Source: Chrysaora quinquecirrha
Taxonomy: Eukaryota; Cnidaria; Scyphozoa; Semaeostomeae; Pelagiidae
Direction: 5' to 3'
NCBI GenBank assembly: GCA_014526335.1
Contig: JACTAT010000015.1
Span: 150,156 to 214,155 of the forward strand
DNA length: 64,000 nt
Under the pieces are notes generated by a model, which had not been told where the DNA came from, ran no database searches, and worked only from the letters and a program-made list of their open reading frames with translations. Each line of letters begins with the position of its first letter. Position 1 is the stretch's first letter. The translations under genes and the position numbers were made by a program. Below are positions 1 through 10,475 of the stretch, in pieces.

Positions 1-184
1 TACCAAATCTTTCTTGTGACTTTCTTAGGAAAAATTTTTGGAATGTAGTATTTCTGCAAACGCACAGTTTAAGGCACTGTAAACGTTGCACAAATATCAC
101 GTTTTCGATAGAAAATAGTCATAAGACTCGTGTAATAGAATGATGAACGACTGAACAGAAGAGCCAAAACAAAATACAGAGCAT

Positions 185-300
185 TAATAGTGAAAATATG
201 AAACAGAACTTTCTTAAGTTTCAAGAATCCAGTATTGAACTTTCTTAAGTTTTTAAGACTTTGAGCACCACTTTCTTATAAACCACTTTCTTATTAAAAA
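185..300. repeat. Dispersed repeat, AAGTTTCTTAAG family, copy 1
   Basis: The motif 'ctttcttaagttt' recurs with 'agactttgagcac' and 'ctttcttataaa'. The same words, as 'gtttcttaaatttttcagactttgagtac' split over two blocks, recur at 12570-12910. It looks like a degenerate dispersed element; no coding capacity is seen. Confidence 0.4.
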
Positions 301-1496
301 AAAACGTGTATTCACAAACGTTCAATATCACAATCTAGAAGCCTTTAAGAGAAAACTCAACACCATTTTTTCGAAACAAAATACTGTATGGCCGTGATAT
401 GGTGTACTCCACCACACTCCATCTTGCAAAATGTACACAAAATTAGATCACAACTAGAAATCTGATTTTCTGTCGGCATGAAATTGCTCAAGGCAAAGTG
501 ATTATTTGATAAACTGTGGAGGTTTGAGAAAACATCAAATTAATGCAATTTAAAACTTCTCACAAGCATGAAAAGTTGAAAATTAGTTTATTGATTTTCA
601 AGTACACTGTCCGTTAGCCTTCGAGTGGAGATAATTGGCTTTCCCACCTGGTACAATACTGTACAACGTGAAAATACCATAAAAGCCTATACCAAAATCC
701 TATACCATAAAAGTCAATCTTACAAGCCAGGTTGTTTTCCAACCCATCTTGTCCATTCATGTTAAAGCAACAAGGACTTCGAAGGGATTTCCTTGAAATC
801 AATATAATTAACTGCAAAAAGGGTACGAGATGACAAAGGGAAAGGATGGGCGTAAGGTAGGCCAAGGGCTAAGGAAGGCCAAGGGCTTTTTCACTCTTCA
901 AAAAGGTGCACGAGATTCCTCATGAAGCAAAAGGATTTTCAAAAGATTTTTGTGAAATCAATATAATGTGAGGCAAAGAGTATAAAGTGCGACCTGCGCA
1001 GAGGAGAAGAATGGGCAAAGCATAAGGACACAAATATCGCTGAGAGCTAATATCCCGTATCGTTGAAAAAGGGACACAGTCCAAAAATAATAATAAAAGG
1101 GAAGCAGAGTTTCTTTTCCCCTTCTTTTCTTGGCTGTGTGTTTGTTACAGTAATGAAATGATGCGAAATGACACAAATCAACATTGACTTTTTATCAGGT
1201 TGGTGAAGTTTGCCAAACATGCTAAGGTATCGACAGCCAAGGCGCCTCTATATCCGTTAAGCGGATACTCAAAGTTGCAGCTGATGAAAGTTGCGAACAT
1301 CAAAGAACTTTGCCGCAATAAGTTGTAATCTAGTGACGTCATAGGGGCAAGGTGATTTAATAACGAGGCAATGCTGGGTGGGAAATGAGACCTCGACCTC
1401 TGACACATGTTGTGGTATGACGTATGGTTGTTCACGGAAAGGAATAATTAGCGACAGAGAGAGTTCAAGCAAGATTGTAATAGTGATACACAGCTG

Positions 1497-1810
1497 CTGC
1501 TGCTGCTGATGATGATGATATGATGATGAGGATGATGATGATGGTGATGGTGGTGGTGGTAAAATATTGAGGATGCTGATTTTGACGATGCTGATGATGA
1601 TCATGAGGATGATGATGCTTAGAATGATGATGATTATGATGATGATGATGAAGATGGTTTTTAATAGTGATACTGTTGTTGATGATGATGATGGTGGTGT
1701 GTGATGATAATGATGATCATGGTATTGGTGGTGATGATGATCATCATCATAATCATACTGATGGTGCTAATGATGAAGATGAAAATGCTGACGGTGATAG
1801 AATGAATAGA
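1497..1810. repeat. GAT/GATGAT microsatellite
   Basis: About 300 bases are dominated by gatgatgat and ggtggtgat triplets with interruptions. Open frames running through it are triplet-repeat artefacts. Confidence 0.9.
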
Positions 1811-2159
1811 ATCTATGATTAAGCCCGAAGGGCTCGTCGAGACAAATCGTACACGCTTCTGTTATCTTCTGTTTTTCGCTTCTATACTGTTATGAGACAA
1901 ATCTGAAAATTTCTGAATCCTCATTCAATAAGGCAAGAGCCTTAAGAGGTGTTAATCCCACTTGCGTAAGGAGATACTTAACAAGTATTTAAATGTGGAG
2001 AAATTCCAATAAATTCATTACACCACACATGTCAAGATAAAGATTTTAAGAAGAGGGTTCTCATGACAAATTAGGTTCTAAATTTGACAAGTTTAGCATC
2101 TGCGTTTAAAGTTTTTAGCTTTGGAACCAAAGATTCGTGCCATCAGGTTACTATCGAAA

Positions 2160-2310
2160 TCTTAATCATTACTGCAATCACGGTTAACATTACGAGCATA
2201 ATCATCATTTCGATCATGATCATCCTCAGAATCAACATGATCATCACGGGCAATCAACAATCATCATCATCATCATCATCGTGATCATTCACCATTATCA
2301 TGATCATCAT
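2160..2310. repeat. ATC/TGATCATCA low-complexity tract
   Basis: The tract is rich in tcatcatcat and the palindromic word tgatcatca. It sits immediately upstream of the homeobox exon acceptor. Confidence 0.8.
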
Positions 2311-2356
2311 TATTCACTGGCACTTTAAACTGAATTCTCTTCTTGCTTTTTGAAAG

Positions 2357-2938
2357 GTTTGGTTTCAAAACCGTCGAGCAAAATGGAGAAAAAGAGAACG
2401 CTACAGCGAGATTCCTCCACATCATAGTGGACCCGGAGTCCGTCCGCCAGGTCCGTTACCAGTTGCCTACAGTCCAGGGATGGTAAAGTCAGAGGTCTAT
2501 GCGTCAATGAATACTACAGGACCATGGTCACCGCAATCACCAACCAGTCCAATAAACCGCACGCCGAATGGATATCCACCGCAATCATACGTCCCATCAG
2601 GCTACGTCCATCTTCACACATCCAATTATCCGTATATGGCCCAGCAGAACGGTGTAGCGATTTCATCTCAAGTAAGTGGGCGCGAAGCGGTAAGCCAAGG
2701 GTACTCAGTCAGTCCTATACCAATGTATGCATTGCAGTATCAGGGATACCAGAACACCGATGAATATGCAAGGTCAGCTTCTCAGCCTTACCATCATTCA
2801 AGAACGACACCCACGATGCATCATCTCAGGCATATGACAGATAATCCGCGTGGTGGAGAGTTGAGCGGTGCGGAGGATAAGAATCAGCAGAGCGTTATTA
2901 CCGCGCGAATGAAGAAAGAAGGACCAGAGTATGCTTAA
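2357..2938 (+). CDS. Q50 paired-like homeobox transcription factor, last exon (ALX/ARX-like)
   Basis: A terminal exon that starts after 'ttgaaag' with GTT and encodes VWFQNRRAKWRKRERY, the end of homeodomain helix 3. The splice falls between homeodomain residues 46 and 47, the conserved intron position of paired-class homeobox genes. Glutamine at homeodomain position 50 places it with the Q50 paired-like group (ALX, ARX, PRRX, OTP and relatives). The exon gives 193 residues to TAA. After the homeodomain comes a Pro/Ser/Tyr-rich region with YPYM and repeated PPQ/SPQSP patches. Near the C-terminus, SVITARMKK resembles a degenerate OAR motif, which in this group modulates DNA binding or activation. 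The product should be nuclear. The DNA-contact half is intact; the N-terminal homeodomain is off-window. Naming a single subfamily from this exon alone is not safe; ALX-like is my best guess. Confidence 0.9.
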   Translation, partial: VWFQNRRAKWRKRERYSEIPPHHSGPGVRPPGPLPVAYSPGMVKSEVYASMNTTGPWSPQSPTSPINRTPNGYPPQSYVPSGYVHLHTSNYPYMAQQNGVAISSQVSGREAVSQGYSVSPIPMYALQYQGYQNTDEYARSASQPYHHSRTTPTMHHLRHMTDNPRGGELSGAEDKNQQSVITARMKKEGPEYA

Positions 2939-3156
2939 CTGTTTTTATATTCAGCAGAAACGTAGCTTTTTATTTGTGAAATATATATTGTGGCTTTTAG
3001 ATCAGTTGTATATTTGATAGAAGATTTTATAAAGTTGAATTAGAAAGATCTTTTAAGCGAAACGATTTTTATATGACAAATGTTCTTTTAATAGAATCTG
3101 TTGTTGTTCAGTTCTGTTAATAACATCGAGTGAATGTTTGCAAAACTTTTTAAGGG

Positions 3157-3162
3157 TTTATT
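3157..3162 (-). terminator. Candidate poly(A) signal for RRP15
   Basis: TTTATT on the + strand reads AATAAA on the - strand, about 390 bases beyond the RRP15 stop. It also bounds the convergent 3' end of the homeobox gene. Position is plausible; no other evidence. Confidence 0.3.
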
Positions 3163-3553
3163 TGTTCCCAAAGCAGCAATATCTCTCCTAAAGCGACCGC
3201 GATCCTGGTCATTGTTTCAGAGAAGATTTCCTTACTGGAGATGTCCGCCATCTTCCAGAAAAATGTCACACCGAGCCAAACCTCTTTGAAAAGGTTTAAA
3301 GCAAATCGAATTTTGCCCGTCTTATGACTGGGAATATAATCGTAAAATTGAGTGACCTATGCGTCATCCATTGAGTGACCTGTAATAAGTCTAGTAGGCA
3401 CTAGAAACCGTTATGCACAATGATTTGAGGTTTTTCAAACGTTGTTCTCTTAGTGTTAAAATATTTCAGCAATGCTGTCTTTGAGGTAAGGACTTAACAA
3501 ATCAATGTTGTTCTAACCTGCACTTGAATGTTGAATGGTGCTATTAACTTCAA

Positions 3554-6500
3554 TCAAGCGTCGTTGTCATCAGAGCTGTCGTCATCTGAATCATTAGGAA
3601 CCTCGTTTTGATCTTCATCAGCATCATCATCTTTATCCCAATCCTTCATTTTAGAACCCATCATAAAATCATCACGTAAGATGTTCCATGATGGTGTCTT
3701 CGTATTATCAATTTGATCAGATTCTTTGCTCTAAAAGAAATGAAGATAAGATTGAAATGTGATCCATCTACCAAAATCAAGGGACCAGTAACCTTGCACT
3801 AACCCCTGCCTGATTTTCGAGAGACCACAAAAAAGATTTGGATTACGTTGGGGTGAGACCCTCTATCAGCTACTGCTTAGTGCCCCCTGAGTTTTGCTCA
3901 GAGATGCTAGGACTCTTTATTATTAAGTTTCTAGGAGCTCTCAGTTAAACTATTGGCTGAAGACTCACATTGAGGGAGCAAGGATGACAGGCTATAAAAT
4001 TTGGATACAGAAACAAGACAAACGATGTGCTGCTCGTTTTAATATTGAGTGGGCAAGAGAGGGTAGCGAGGGTTAAGGGTGAGGATTTGTCCAAAGAAAG
4101 TTCCCGTGTGAATTCCAGTTTGTGTAACCTCGGTTTGGTTGGTGAGAGTCTCGGTATGATGAGCGACAACTGTGACTCTTGAGTTTACGCTATAAAATTT
4201 GGATACAGAAACAAGACAAACGATGTGCTGCTTGTTTTAATATCGAGTGGACAAGCAAGGGTTTAGGGTGAGGATTTGTCCAAAGAAAGTTCCCGTACGA
4301 ATTCCAGTTTGTGTAACCTCGGTTTGGTTGGTGAGAGTCTAGGTATGATGAGCGACAACTGTGACTCTTGAGTTTACGCTCGAATATGCATCCCTGGCTT
4401 TGCACCTCAATTCTCTATCAAGTGACCTTTCCACAGGCTTTCCACGAGTTTTAGTCTCACATATCGCTCGCATCTTATCTTTTCCATCTCTAATGCTTTC
4501 TCCAAAATAAAACTTTCTAGGTCTTTTAAAATTTATATTCTAATTCATAGAACTTACTTTTTCGGCAGTTTCTTTCCCTTGCGTTTTATCATCTTTTGAT
4601 CCAGTATTTGTTTTCAGAATGTCAAGAAATGACGATTTTGATACAGTCTCAAGAACTGCAAAAAAGTAAAAAAATAGCTCTAAAGAAATATAATTAAAGG
4701 AATGCTCTTAATTGCAAAAGTGGCAGGAATCTAAGCAGTCATATAGTTGCGAATAACGCAACCGAATAATCTGCACTGTGTTTATGATACAAAAGATTAT
4801 CATTGAATGAATCTTGAAGAATACAGGAATAAAATATATAGTAAAGGGTGTCGGGGGGGGGAGCACCAGACTATAATAAAGGCCCTATTATTGAGCTATT
4901 TGGCATTGAGATATTTCCAAGGAGTACGTTTGGAAAATTTGTTGGGCATATCAGATGTTCGGACCTTCTCTCCTTAAAGACCTAACAATCTTATAGACGT
5001 TGAAGGATTGGTTGGACAGCTGACATCAATAATGCAGAAAGTCACGAGTTTTTCATTAGGAGAAAAACGTGTACTAAATGGGGAAAAACGAAGAATTTAT
5101 TACCCTTTTCTTTCTTTGTGATAGTGCTTGCCTTCTTTAACTTTGATTCCATTTCTTTCTGGTGTTTTGCAACAGCATTGAACAGTTTTACAACTAAATG
5201 AAAATTAAAGAATATTAGGTATATCAAACGGAAAAGCCAAAAAGCACGCACCAAAGGGCATTTCACTCGTCGAAAAAGTGTAAGAGAATCCTAGTGAAAC
5301 AAAAGGATTCTTACAAGATTCCTACGAAAGTAATAGAGATTCCAGCTAAGGGTGTACAAGATTCCAAGTAGTGAATTACTCCCTCATTATGCACCACTAA
5401 TGAAGCAAAAAAATCAAGGCCATCGAATTGGGGTACAATAACGTTTGCAAGCTAATATTGAAAATGAATTTACAAATTGAATACTTTGGCGTAATAAGGC
5501 AAGGGATGGCCCCAAAATAGTTACAAAGTTACAAATAGAAAGATATTGAGAACCTGATGGTTGCTTTAATAATCTTGATATGATATGATATATATTTCTT
5601 TTATGTTAGTTACAACAAATAGTGATATACACTAATTCATACTAACATTAAGCAACCATAGGAATTGCATTGATCAACTCATTTAGTGCAAAAGGAGCAC
5701 TCGCATTTTTTAGCGAGGAACCAAGTTTTGATCAAATTTTTAAACTGTTTAGTGTTACTCGCCGTTTTGATTTCATTAGGAAGGGAATTCCATATTTTTG
5801 GCCCTTGATAACATAAGGACTTAATGCCAAAGCCTGTGGTTCTAACTTTTGGTATTTCAAGAAGATTTGTGCTCCGTAGATTGTGGTCTAGTTTTTAGGT
5901 AAAAATAGTCCTTCATAAAACAGGATTTAGGTTATTCAAAGTTTTGAATACCTCTAAAGCAAGGAGCCTTATCGACTGTATATGAATGGTGGTCTCCATT
6001 GAATCAGATAGTAGTTTTTCATACGTAGAAGTATAGTCAGAATATGCAAGTCGTAGTGCTCTCTCATTTATCTTTTCTAGTTTGTCTTGGCTCCCTTTGG
6101 TGCATAACATCCAAATAAGTGGACAGTAATTAAAGTGGCATAAGATAAACGAGTTAATTATAATTTTCTCTCTTTTCCCCATGAACCTAGCTAAGCGTTT
6201 TAGAGAATTAAGTTGTTTTGCTGCTTTTTTACAAATTTTATCAATATGGGCATCAAATTTTAAACTTTCATCTATCTCTATACCTAGCAGAGTTACATTA
6301 GTTTCGACTTTTATTTTTAGATTCTCATTAATTTCAAAATGTTCTATGTTCTTGTTTTATTTCCAATAGTAATGGCTTGGAATTTAGAACCATTAGCAGT
6401 CATTTCGTTTGACTTAAACCATTCAAGACATTTATTGGTGTTTATTTTATCAAATTTATTAATTCTTCAGTGCTTGAGGTGGTCACTGTCAGTGTGTTGT

Positions 6501-9129
6501 CATCGGCAAAATTACAGAGAGACCCATCACTGAGGTTATAAAAGATATCATTTATAAAGGAGTTGAAGAGAAGAGGTCCTAGTATTGAACCTTGTGGGAC
6601 ACCTTGTCCTAATTCATCCCAAGAGCTATATTGTCCTTTTACTTTTACTCTTTGCTTTCTATCTGACAAATAATTCTGGATGAATAAGAGTGAATTTTCT
6701 TTTATCCCATAAGCATGTAGTTTTGCAAGTAGAAGATTCTTTGGGAGACAATCAAAAGCTTTTGATAGATCCATTAGAATCGCCCCTATATGTGCATTTT
6801 GCTCTAGTCCTTTTCTCCAGTTGTTTATTGTAGTTTATTGATTAATTGTAGTTTATAGTATGTATTGTGATTGTAACTAGTTCTACATTATAACTTCATG
6901 AGTATTATTATTTTTTCTTAAACTCTTATTTAGCGGCCCAAACTAGATAAGCTTTGCTTCCTTTGAGTCGCATTGATTTCATGTATTTTTTTCATGTGCA
7001 TTGAATTTGTAACGTAAATCCTCGAGTTGGCCCTCAAATAAGCAATCCTTTCGAATCAGCCCCACCCTAGACAAGAAATTGTTAATAAGCCTCTCCTCAA
7101 ATGTTGGTGTTAGCCTTTTGGGTCCATATTGGTAATTTATCGAGTTTTCCAGATATATTTATTACTTGAAATTGTACTACCAACATCTTTGAAGCGATTT
7201 TGACAATATCTTATCTCAAATAAGATGAGTTATCTACAATTCCCAACCCTCTTATATGGGGTTTCGTTAAAATCATACCCACAATTAAACAAACTAGACA
7301 ATACCTCCTTTTGTTCCTATTCTACGTAACATGACTTCTTTTTCGGCATTTGACCTGTCAGGGATAACATGATTCTTTTCTCTAAATTCTGCTTTTCGTT
7401 TGGCACTTTCCTATAAGGGCAAAACAAATGCAATTGAAATTGGTCAATTCACACTGATAAAACAAAGCATTAAAAGTTATGCATAAACTTTGAGTTGTAC
7501 AAAATTGCAAGATAGCCGAAAGCATGCTGTGGCATCAGGGTCTAATCTAAGCTAACTGGTGGTTAAGGTGAAACTGTGTATTTAACGCCAGTCACTAGGA
7601 TCTCAGTAGATGGTTAGCTAATGGAGACCTAGACCCTGGCTGTGATGCTATCGTAGCTGTGGTTTGAGCCCCGATCTCACTGAGCTTCTGACACCACAAG
7701 CCTGCTGGATTAGACCACAATAACAATGGCACCTTCCCTGGTGGTATCAGGAGCTAACCAAAAAAGTGTCACAGCAAGGGTCAAGGTCTCGCTAGTTCAT
7801 CTGAGGTTCTAGTTACTGTTGCTAAATAAACCATGTCAATGTCATCTTCAGCTTGTTGCACAAGGCTTTCCAGAACAGAGATACAGCACACCTAGATTTA
7901 ACTGTACACTTAAGGCCTGGCTAAACTAGGAGACATGTCATGTACGACATTGATGTCCCTTCAGTGTCTCCCAGTTTAGCCACCTTGGAAACTTTGTAGC
8001 ATGCAACAAAATTTGTAGCAAGAGACACGCAAAAGTTTCTGGAAGACAACAGAAATATTTCTTGTATTGGCGACATGCAAATAATTCAGGGGACATGTTG
8101 CTCGCCTGTCACTCGCAAGTTTAGCCAACCTGGGAGACACGGCAAATACAGTGCTACGTGCGACATGTCTCCTAGTTTAGCCATAGCTTTACTATAATAA
8201 CAAATATAAAGTAATAATAACTATAACAAAATAACTTTGATTTTTTGCTTACATTTTTTTCAAGGGCTTCTTCTGCTTCTTTCAGTTTTCTTTTCTTTCC
8301 TTCTTTGTACTTTGACAAAATTATACCCTGAAAAGGTAACATGATAAATCATGTAGATCATGTGGTCATAAAACTTTTCAATTGTCGTTTTGCAACCCAA
8401 AACGTAGCATAAAAATGACACAAGATGTAATATCATCCAGGCTGTATTCCAAAGACTGCATTTGATGTACTATATACAACGCAGAGTATGGCGTGTGCAC
8501 ACACGAGATAAACAAAAGAACAATAGGACAGAAAAATGACAATGCTTCTGCACACACCAGATCTCATTGTCAACTGCCATACTCCGCAGACTGGAAACAA
8601 CAGAACAATAGAAAAAACAATGGTAATGCACTTCTGCACACAGGAATCTCATCAAGAACTGCCATTACCGCAGACTTGCTCCTACTGAGAAAATCTATAA
8701 TTGAAAAATCACCTCATTGCTCTGTTGCACTTTTTTGCTTAATATTTTGGATATAACATCAGCCATTCCAGCTGTACCATGCTTCTTTTCTTCCATCTCT
8801 TCTTCTTCTAAAGATTGCAAGATAAATTTTCAATAAATACTTTTTAATTAATGCTTTTAATTGATAAATTAATAATTTATGCTTCTATTTATACCTACTT
8901 ATGATTTATAGGCCTAAAGAGGGTCATGGGCCTAAATGTTGTTTGATTATATATACCTATCTCGCATCACTTTAAAAACAATATATTGCATCAAAACCGT
9001 GATAAACTTTAAATATAGCCTAAAATTTCTAATTCATGTATGCATAAATGTAAAAATAGATTCAAGTTTACCATTATGATCTTCAAAATCTGCTTCATCG
9101 CCGCTACTTGGGGATGCAAAAACGGCCAT
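3554..9129 (-). CDS. RRP15: RRP15, pre-60S ribosome biogenesis factor
   Basis: Seven coding exons join in phase: 9129-9072, 8807-8713, 8327-8253, 7410-7305, 5193-5104, 4655-4558, 3730-3554. They make a 232-residue protein (vertebrate RRP15 is about 280). RRP15 is a nucleolar factor for pre-rRNA processing of the large subunit. Family hallmarks: an acidic N-terminus (MAVFASPSSGDEADFEDHN), GMADVISKIL, a Lys/Glu coiled stretch, the core TKGVVKLFNAVAKHQ, and the C-terminal WNILRDDFMMGSKMKDWDK followed by an Asp/Ser tail. Introns hold a LINE remnant, a MITE, a tandem duplication and other repeats. The start is the first ATG and opens head-to-head with UFSP1, 341 bases away. Identification rests on motif order and the conserved C-terminal signature; I am confident. 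Confidence 0.95.
3991..4379. repeat. 198-bp tandem duplication in RRP15 intron 6
   Basis: The block beginning 'gctataaaatttggatacag' at 3991 begins again at 4189. It continues nearly identically through 'gtgactcttgagtttacgct'. The second copy has a short internal deletion. Two units only; high identity suggests a recent duplication. Confidence 0.9.
5560..6830 (-). mobile_element. 5'-truncated non-LTR retrotransposon (LINE), decayed
   Basis: On the - strand, 6825-6442 encodes the end of a reverse transcriptase: GAILMDLSKAFDCL (motif A), GVPQGSILGPLLF (motif B) and CNFADDN (motif C with catalytic DD). Then 6182-5913 encodes the post-RT region (FNYCPLIWMLCTKGSQDKLEKI), and the end reads KIWNSLPNEIKTASNTKQF to a stop near 5679. 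The segments are in different frames, so the copy is dead. The 3' tail ends in ATATC-type repeats around 5572-5600. It lies in RRP15 intron 4 in the same orientation as the gene. Confidence 0.85.
7560..7745. repeat. Dispersed repeat 'AAGGTGAAA...CACCTT', copy 1
   Basis: Shares 'gatctcagtagatggttagc', 'gaccctggctgt' and 'gcaccttc' with 33985-34190 and, inverted, with 53832-53975. Ends resemble short inverted repeats (aaggtgaaa / caccttc), consistent with a MITE or SINE-like element. Lies in RRP15 intron 3. Confidence 0.55.
7911..8191. mobile_element. MITE with 'GGCTAAACTAGGAGACATGT' termini, copy 1
   Basis: Terminal inverted repeats of about 28 bases: left taaggcctggctaaactagg..., right the reverse complement of taaagctatggctaaactag.... 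Between them lie the words 'gacattgatgtcc' and 'caaaatttgtagcaagag'. No coding capacity. The same element occurs at 44751-44998. It sits in RRP15 intron 3. Confidence 0.85.
8430..8665. repeat. Dispersed repeat 'AACAATAGGACAG', copy 1
   Basis: Contains 'gcacacacgaga', 'aacaataggaca' and 'ccatactccgcagactgg'. These recur as 'gcacacccgagat', 'aacaataggata' and 'ccatactctgcaaactgg' at 29250-29520. Internally it has two degenerate direct subunits with opposed cacac-type ends. Non-coding; in RRP15 intron 2. Confidence 0.6.
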
Positions 9130-9470
9130 TTTGTGAAAAGCAAATGTGACCAGAAATCGAAAAGAGGCTCCGATAATGTGGCAGAAATTTTCAAAGAGAG
9201 GCTAACTGCAAATTTCAGGCAATTTTCATTATGTAAGGTTTTTGGGCTGAAGCTGCCTGCTCTTTGATACTGTTGATGTCTTCTTTAGTTAGGATAAACC
9301 TCTAGCAACGAAGACCCTCAACTGATGCTCTAGCCAGTCAGCAGGCTTTGCTCGAAGGTGGGTTTTGTCTTTGAATTAACTATAGAACTAAGCAAACTTA
9401 GATAGATACCAGGTAAATACCAGGACAGTTGGAGTGGCTCCAAAGTTGAGAGGCAGGGAGGGTGTAAATT
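9130..9470. promoter_or_regulatory. Bidirectional promoter interval RRP15 / UFSP1
   Basis: Only 341 bases separate the two divergent start codons, and no other gene fits between them. The interval must hold both 5' UTRs and core promoters unless distal non-coding exons exist. No clear TATA box or repeat was recognised. Confidence 0.6.
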
Positions 9471-10130
9471 ATGAAGGGCATACTACAGAATGTCCACAAT
9501 GGATTAAGAGCCCCAGACAATGAGCATGTTTTAATGATTTCTGGAAGCTATGATTATTATCATTATCAGATTGATGGAACTGATGACATTGGATGGGGTT
9601 GTGGATATCGTACATTGCAAACAATATCTTCTTGGCTGCTAACATCAACAACAGTAAATAAACATGAACATAACATCCCATCATTGAATAGAATTCAAGA
9701 AATTCTGGTTGAAATTGGTGATAAACCATCTTCGTTTGTTGGTTCAAGGAACTGGATTGGTACATTTGAAGCTTTTCTTGTGCTGGACCACTTATATGAT
9801 GTCCCTTGCAAAGTGGTGCACTTGCAGAAAGGCGAATTACAAAGAGACAAGCTGTCGTTCTTAAAGGAACACTTTCAGAAGTTTAAATCCCCAGTGATGA
9901 TGGGTGGTGATGTTGATAATGCCTCAAAGTGCATTCTCGGTGTGAGCTTCAATCAAAACGAAGATTCCGTCAACGATATGCATCTGCTTGTTCTCGATCC
10001 ACATTACTATGGTGAAATTGCTTCAAAAGAACAACTTCAACTTGATGGATGGGTTTTTTGGATGAACCTGAAAGATTTCAATCAAGATTCTTTTTATAAC
10101 TTCTGCCTGCCACAAATTTCAAGCAAATAA
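9471..10130 (+). CDS. UFSP1: UFM1-specific protease 1 (UfSP1)
   Basis: A single-exon 219-residue cysteine peptidase of the UfSP family, which matures or removes the ubiquitin-like modifier UFM1. Length matches the family (about 217). The catalytic signature is complete: oxyanion-type Tyr near residues 27-30, GWGCGYRTLQ with nucleophile Cys44, and DPHYYG with Asp176 and His178. SSFVGSRNWIGTFE and PVMMGGD are further family blocks. The ATG at 9471 gives a protein that includes the N-terminal catalytic Cys region. The stop codon is followed immediately by AATAAA, so the 3' UTR is likely very short. It diverges from RRP15 and lies 345 bases before ETFRF1 on the same strand. It is too short to be UfSP2, which has a long N-terminal extension. 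Confidence 0.94.
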   Translation: MKGILQNVHNGLRAPDNEHVLMISGSYDYYHYQIDGTDDIGWGCGYRTLQTISSWLLTSTTVNKHEHNIPSLNRIQEILVEIGDKPSSFVGSRNWIGTFEAFLVLDHLYDVPCKVVHLQKGELQRDKLSFLKEHFQKFKSPVMMGGDVDNASKCILGVSFNQNEDSVNDMHLLVLDPHYYGEIASKEQLQLDGWVFWMNLKDFNQDSFYNFCLPQISSK

Positions 10131-10136
10131 AATAAA
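10131..10136 (+). terminator. Poly(A) signal abutting the UFSP1 stop
   Basis: AATAAA directly follows the TAA stop of UFSP1. Cleavage would be expected 10-30 bases downstream, giving a minimal 3' UTR. Confidence 0.55.
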
Positions 10137-10475
10137 GCTGAATCTGCAAGAAGATTTGTTTCATGTCAGCCTTGATGTATTAATGACTTCCATATGCTTT
10201 TTGACTGGTTGTCCAGAGGAACTCTTGTAAGAAAGATTGCAGCTTTTGTATGTCATAAGCAAGGGGATAAACCCCTCTAATATGTGCAATATTTTCCCCC
10301 TCCAATGATGGACCCCTGGCTACATCACTGCCACTGGGCAGAAAGTTGTATCTTTAAAGCAGATTTTGCAGATTCTGCTAAGCTGTAATGAGAATAAATG
10401 ACTTTAAAAGTTTTGCAAATAATTGTTATTACTATGAATGCTACTTATTTCTCTTTTTTCCTTGTAGCATTGATA

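Larger units (their letters stand above)
1..2356. other. Non-coding left flank / intron of the homeobox gene
   Basis: I see no supportable exon here. The stretch holds an AAGTTTCTTAA-type dispersed repeat near 185-300, a long GAT/GATGAT microsatellite, and a TGATCATCA-rich low-complexity tract just before the homeobox acceptor. The upstream homeodomain exon(s) of the gene at 2357 must lie further left, outside the window. All longer open frames here are simple-repeat or stop-poor artefacts. Confidence 0.6.

Noticed and set aside
1269..1604. Open frame with poly-Ser and poly-His
   Set aside because: Translation of the GAT microsatellite.
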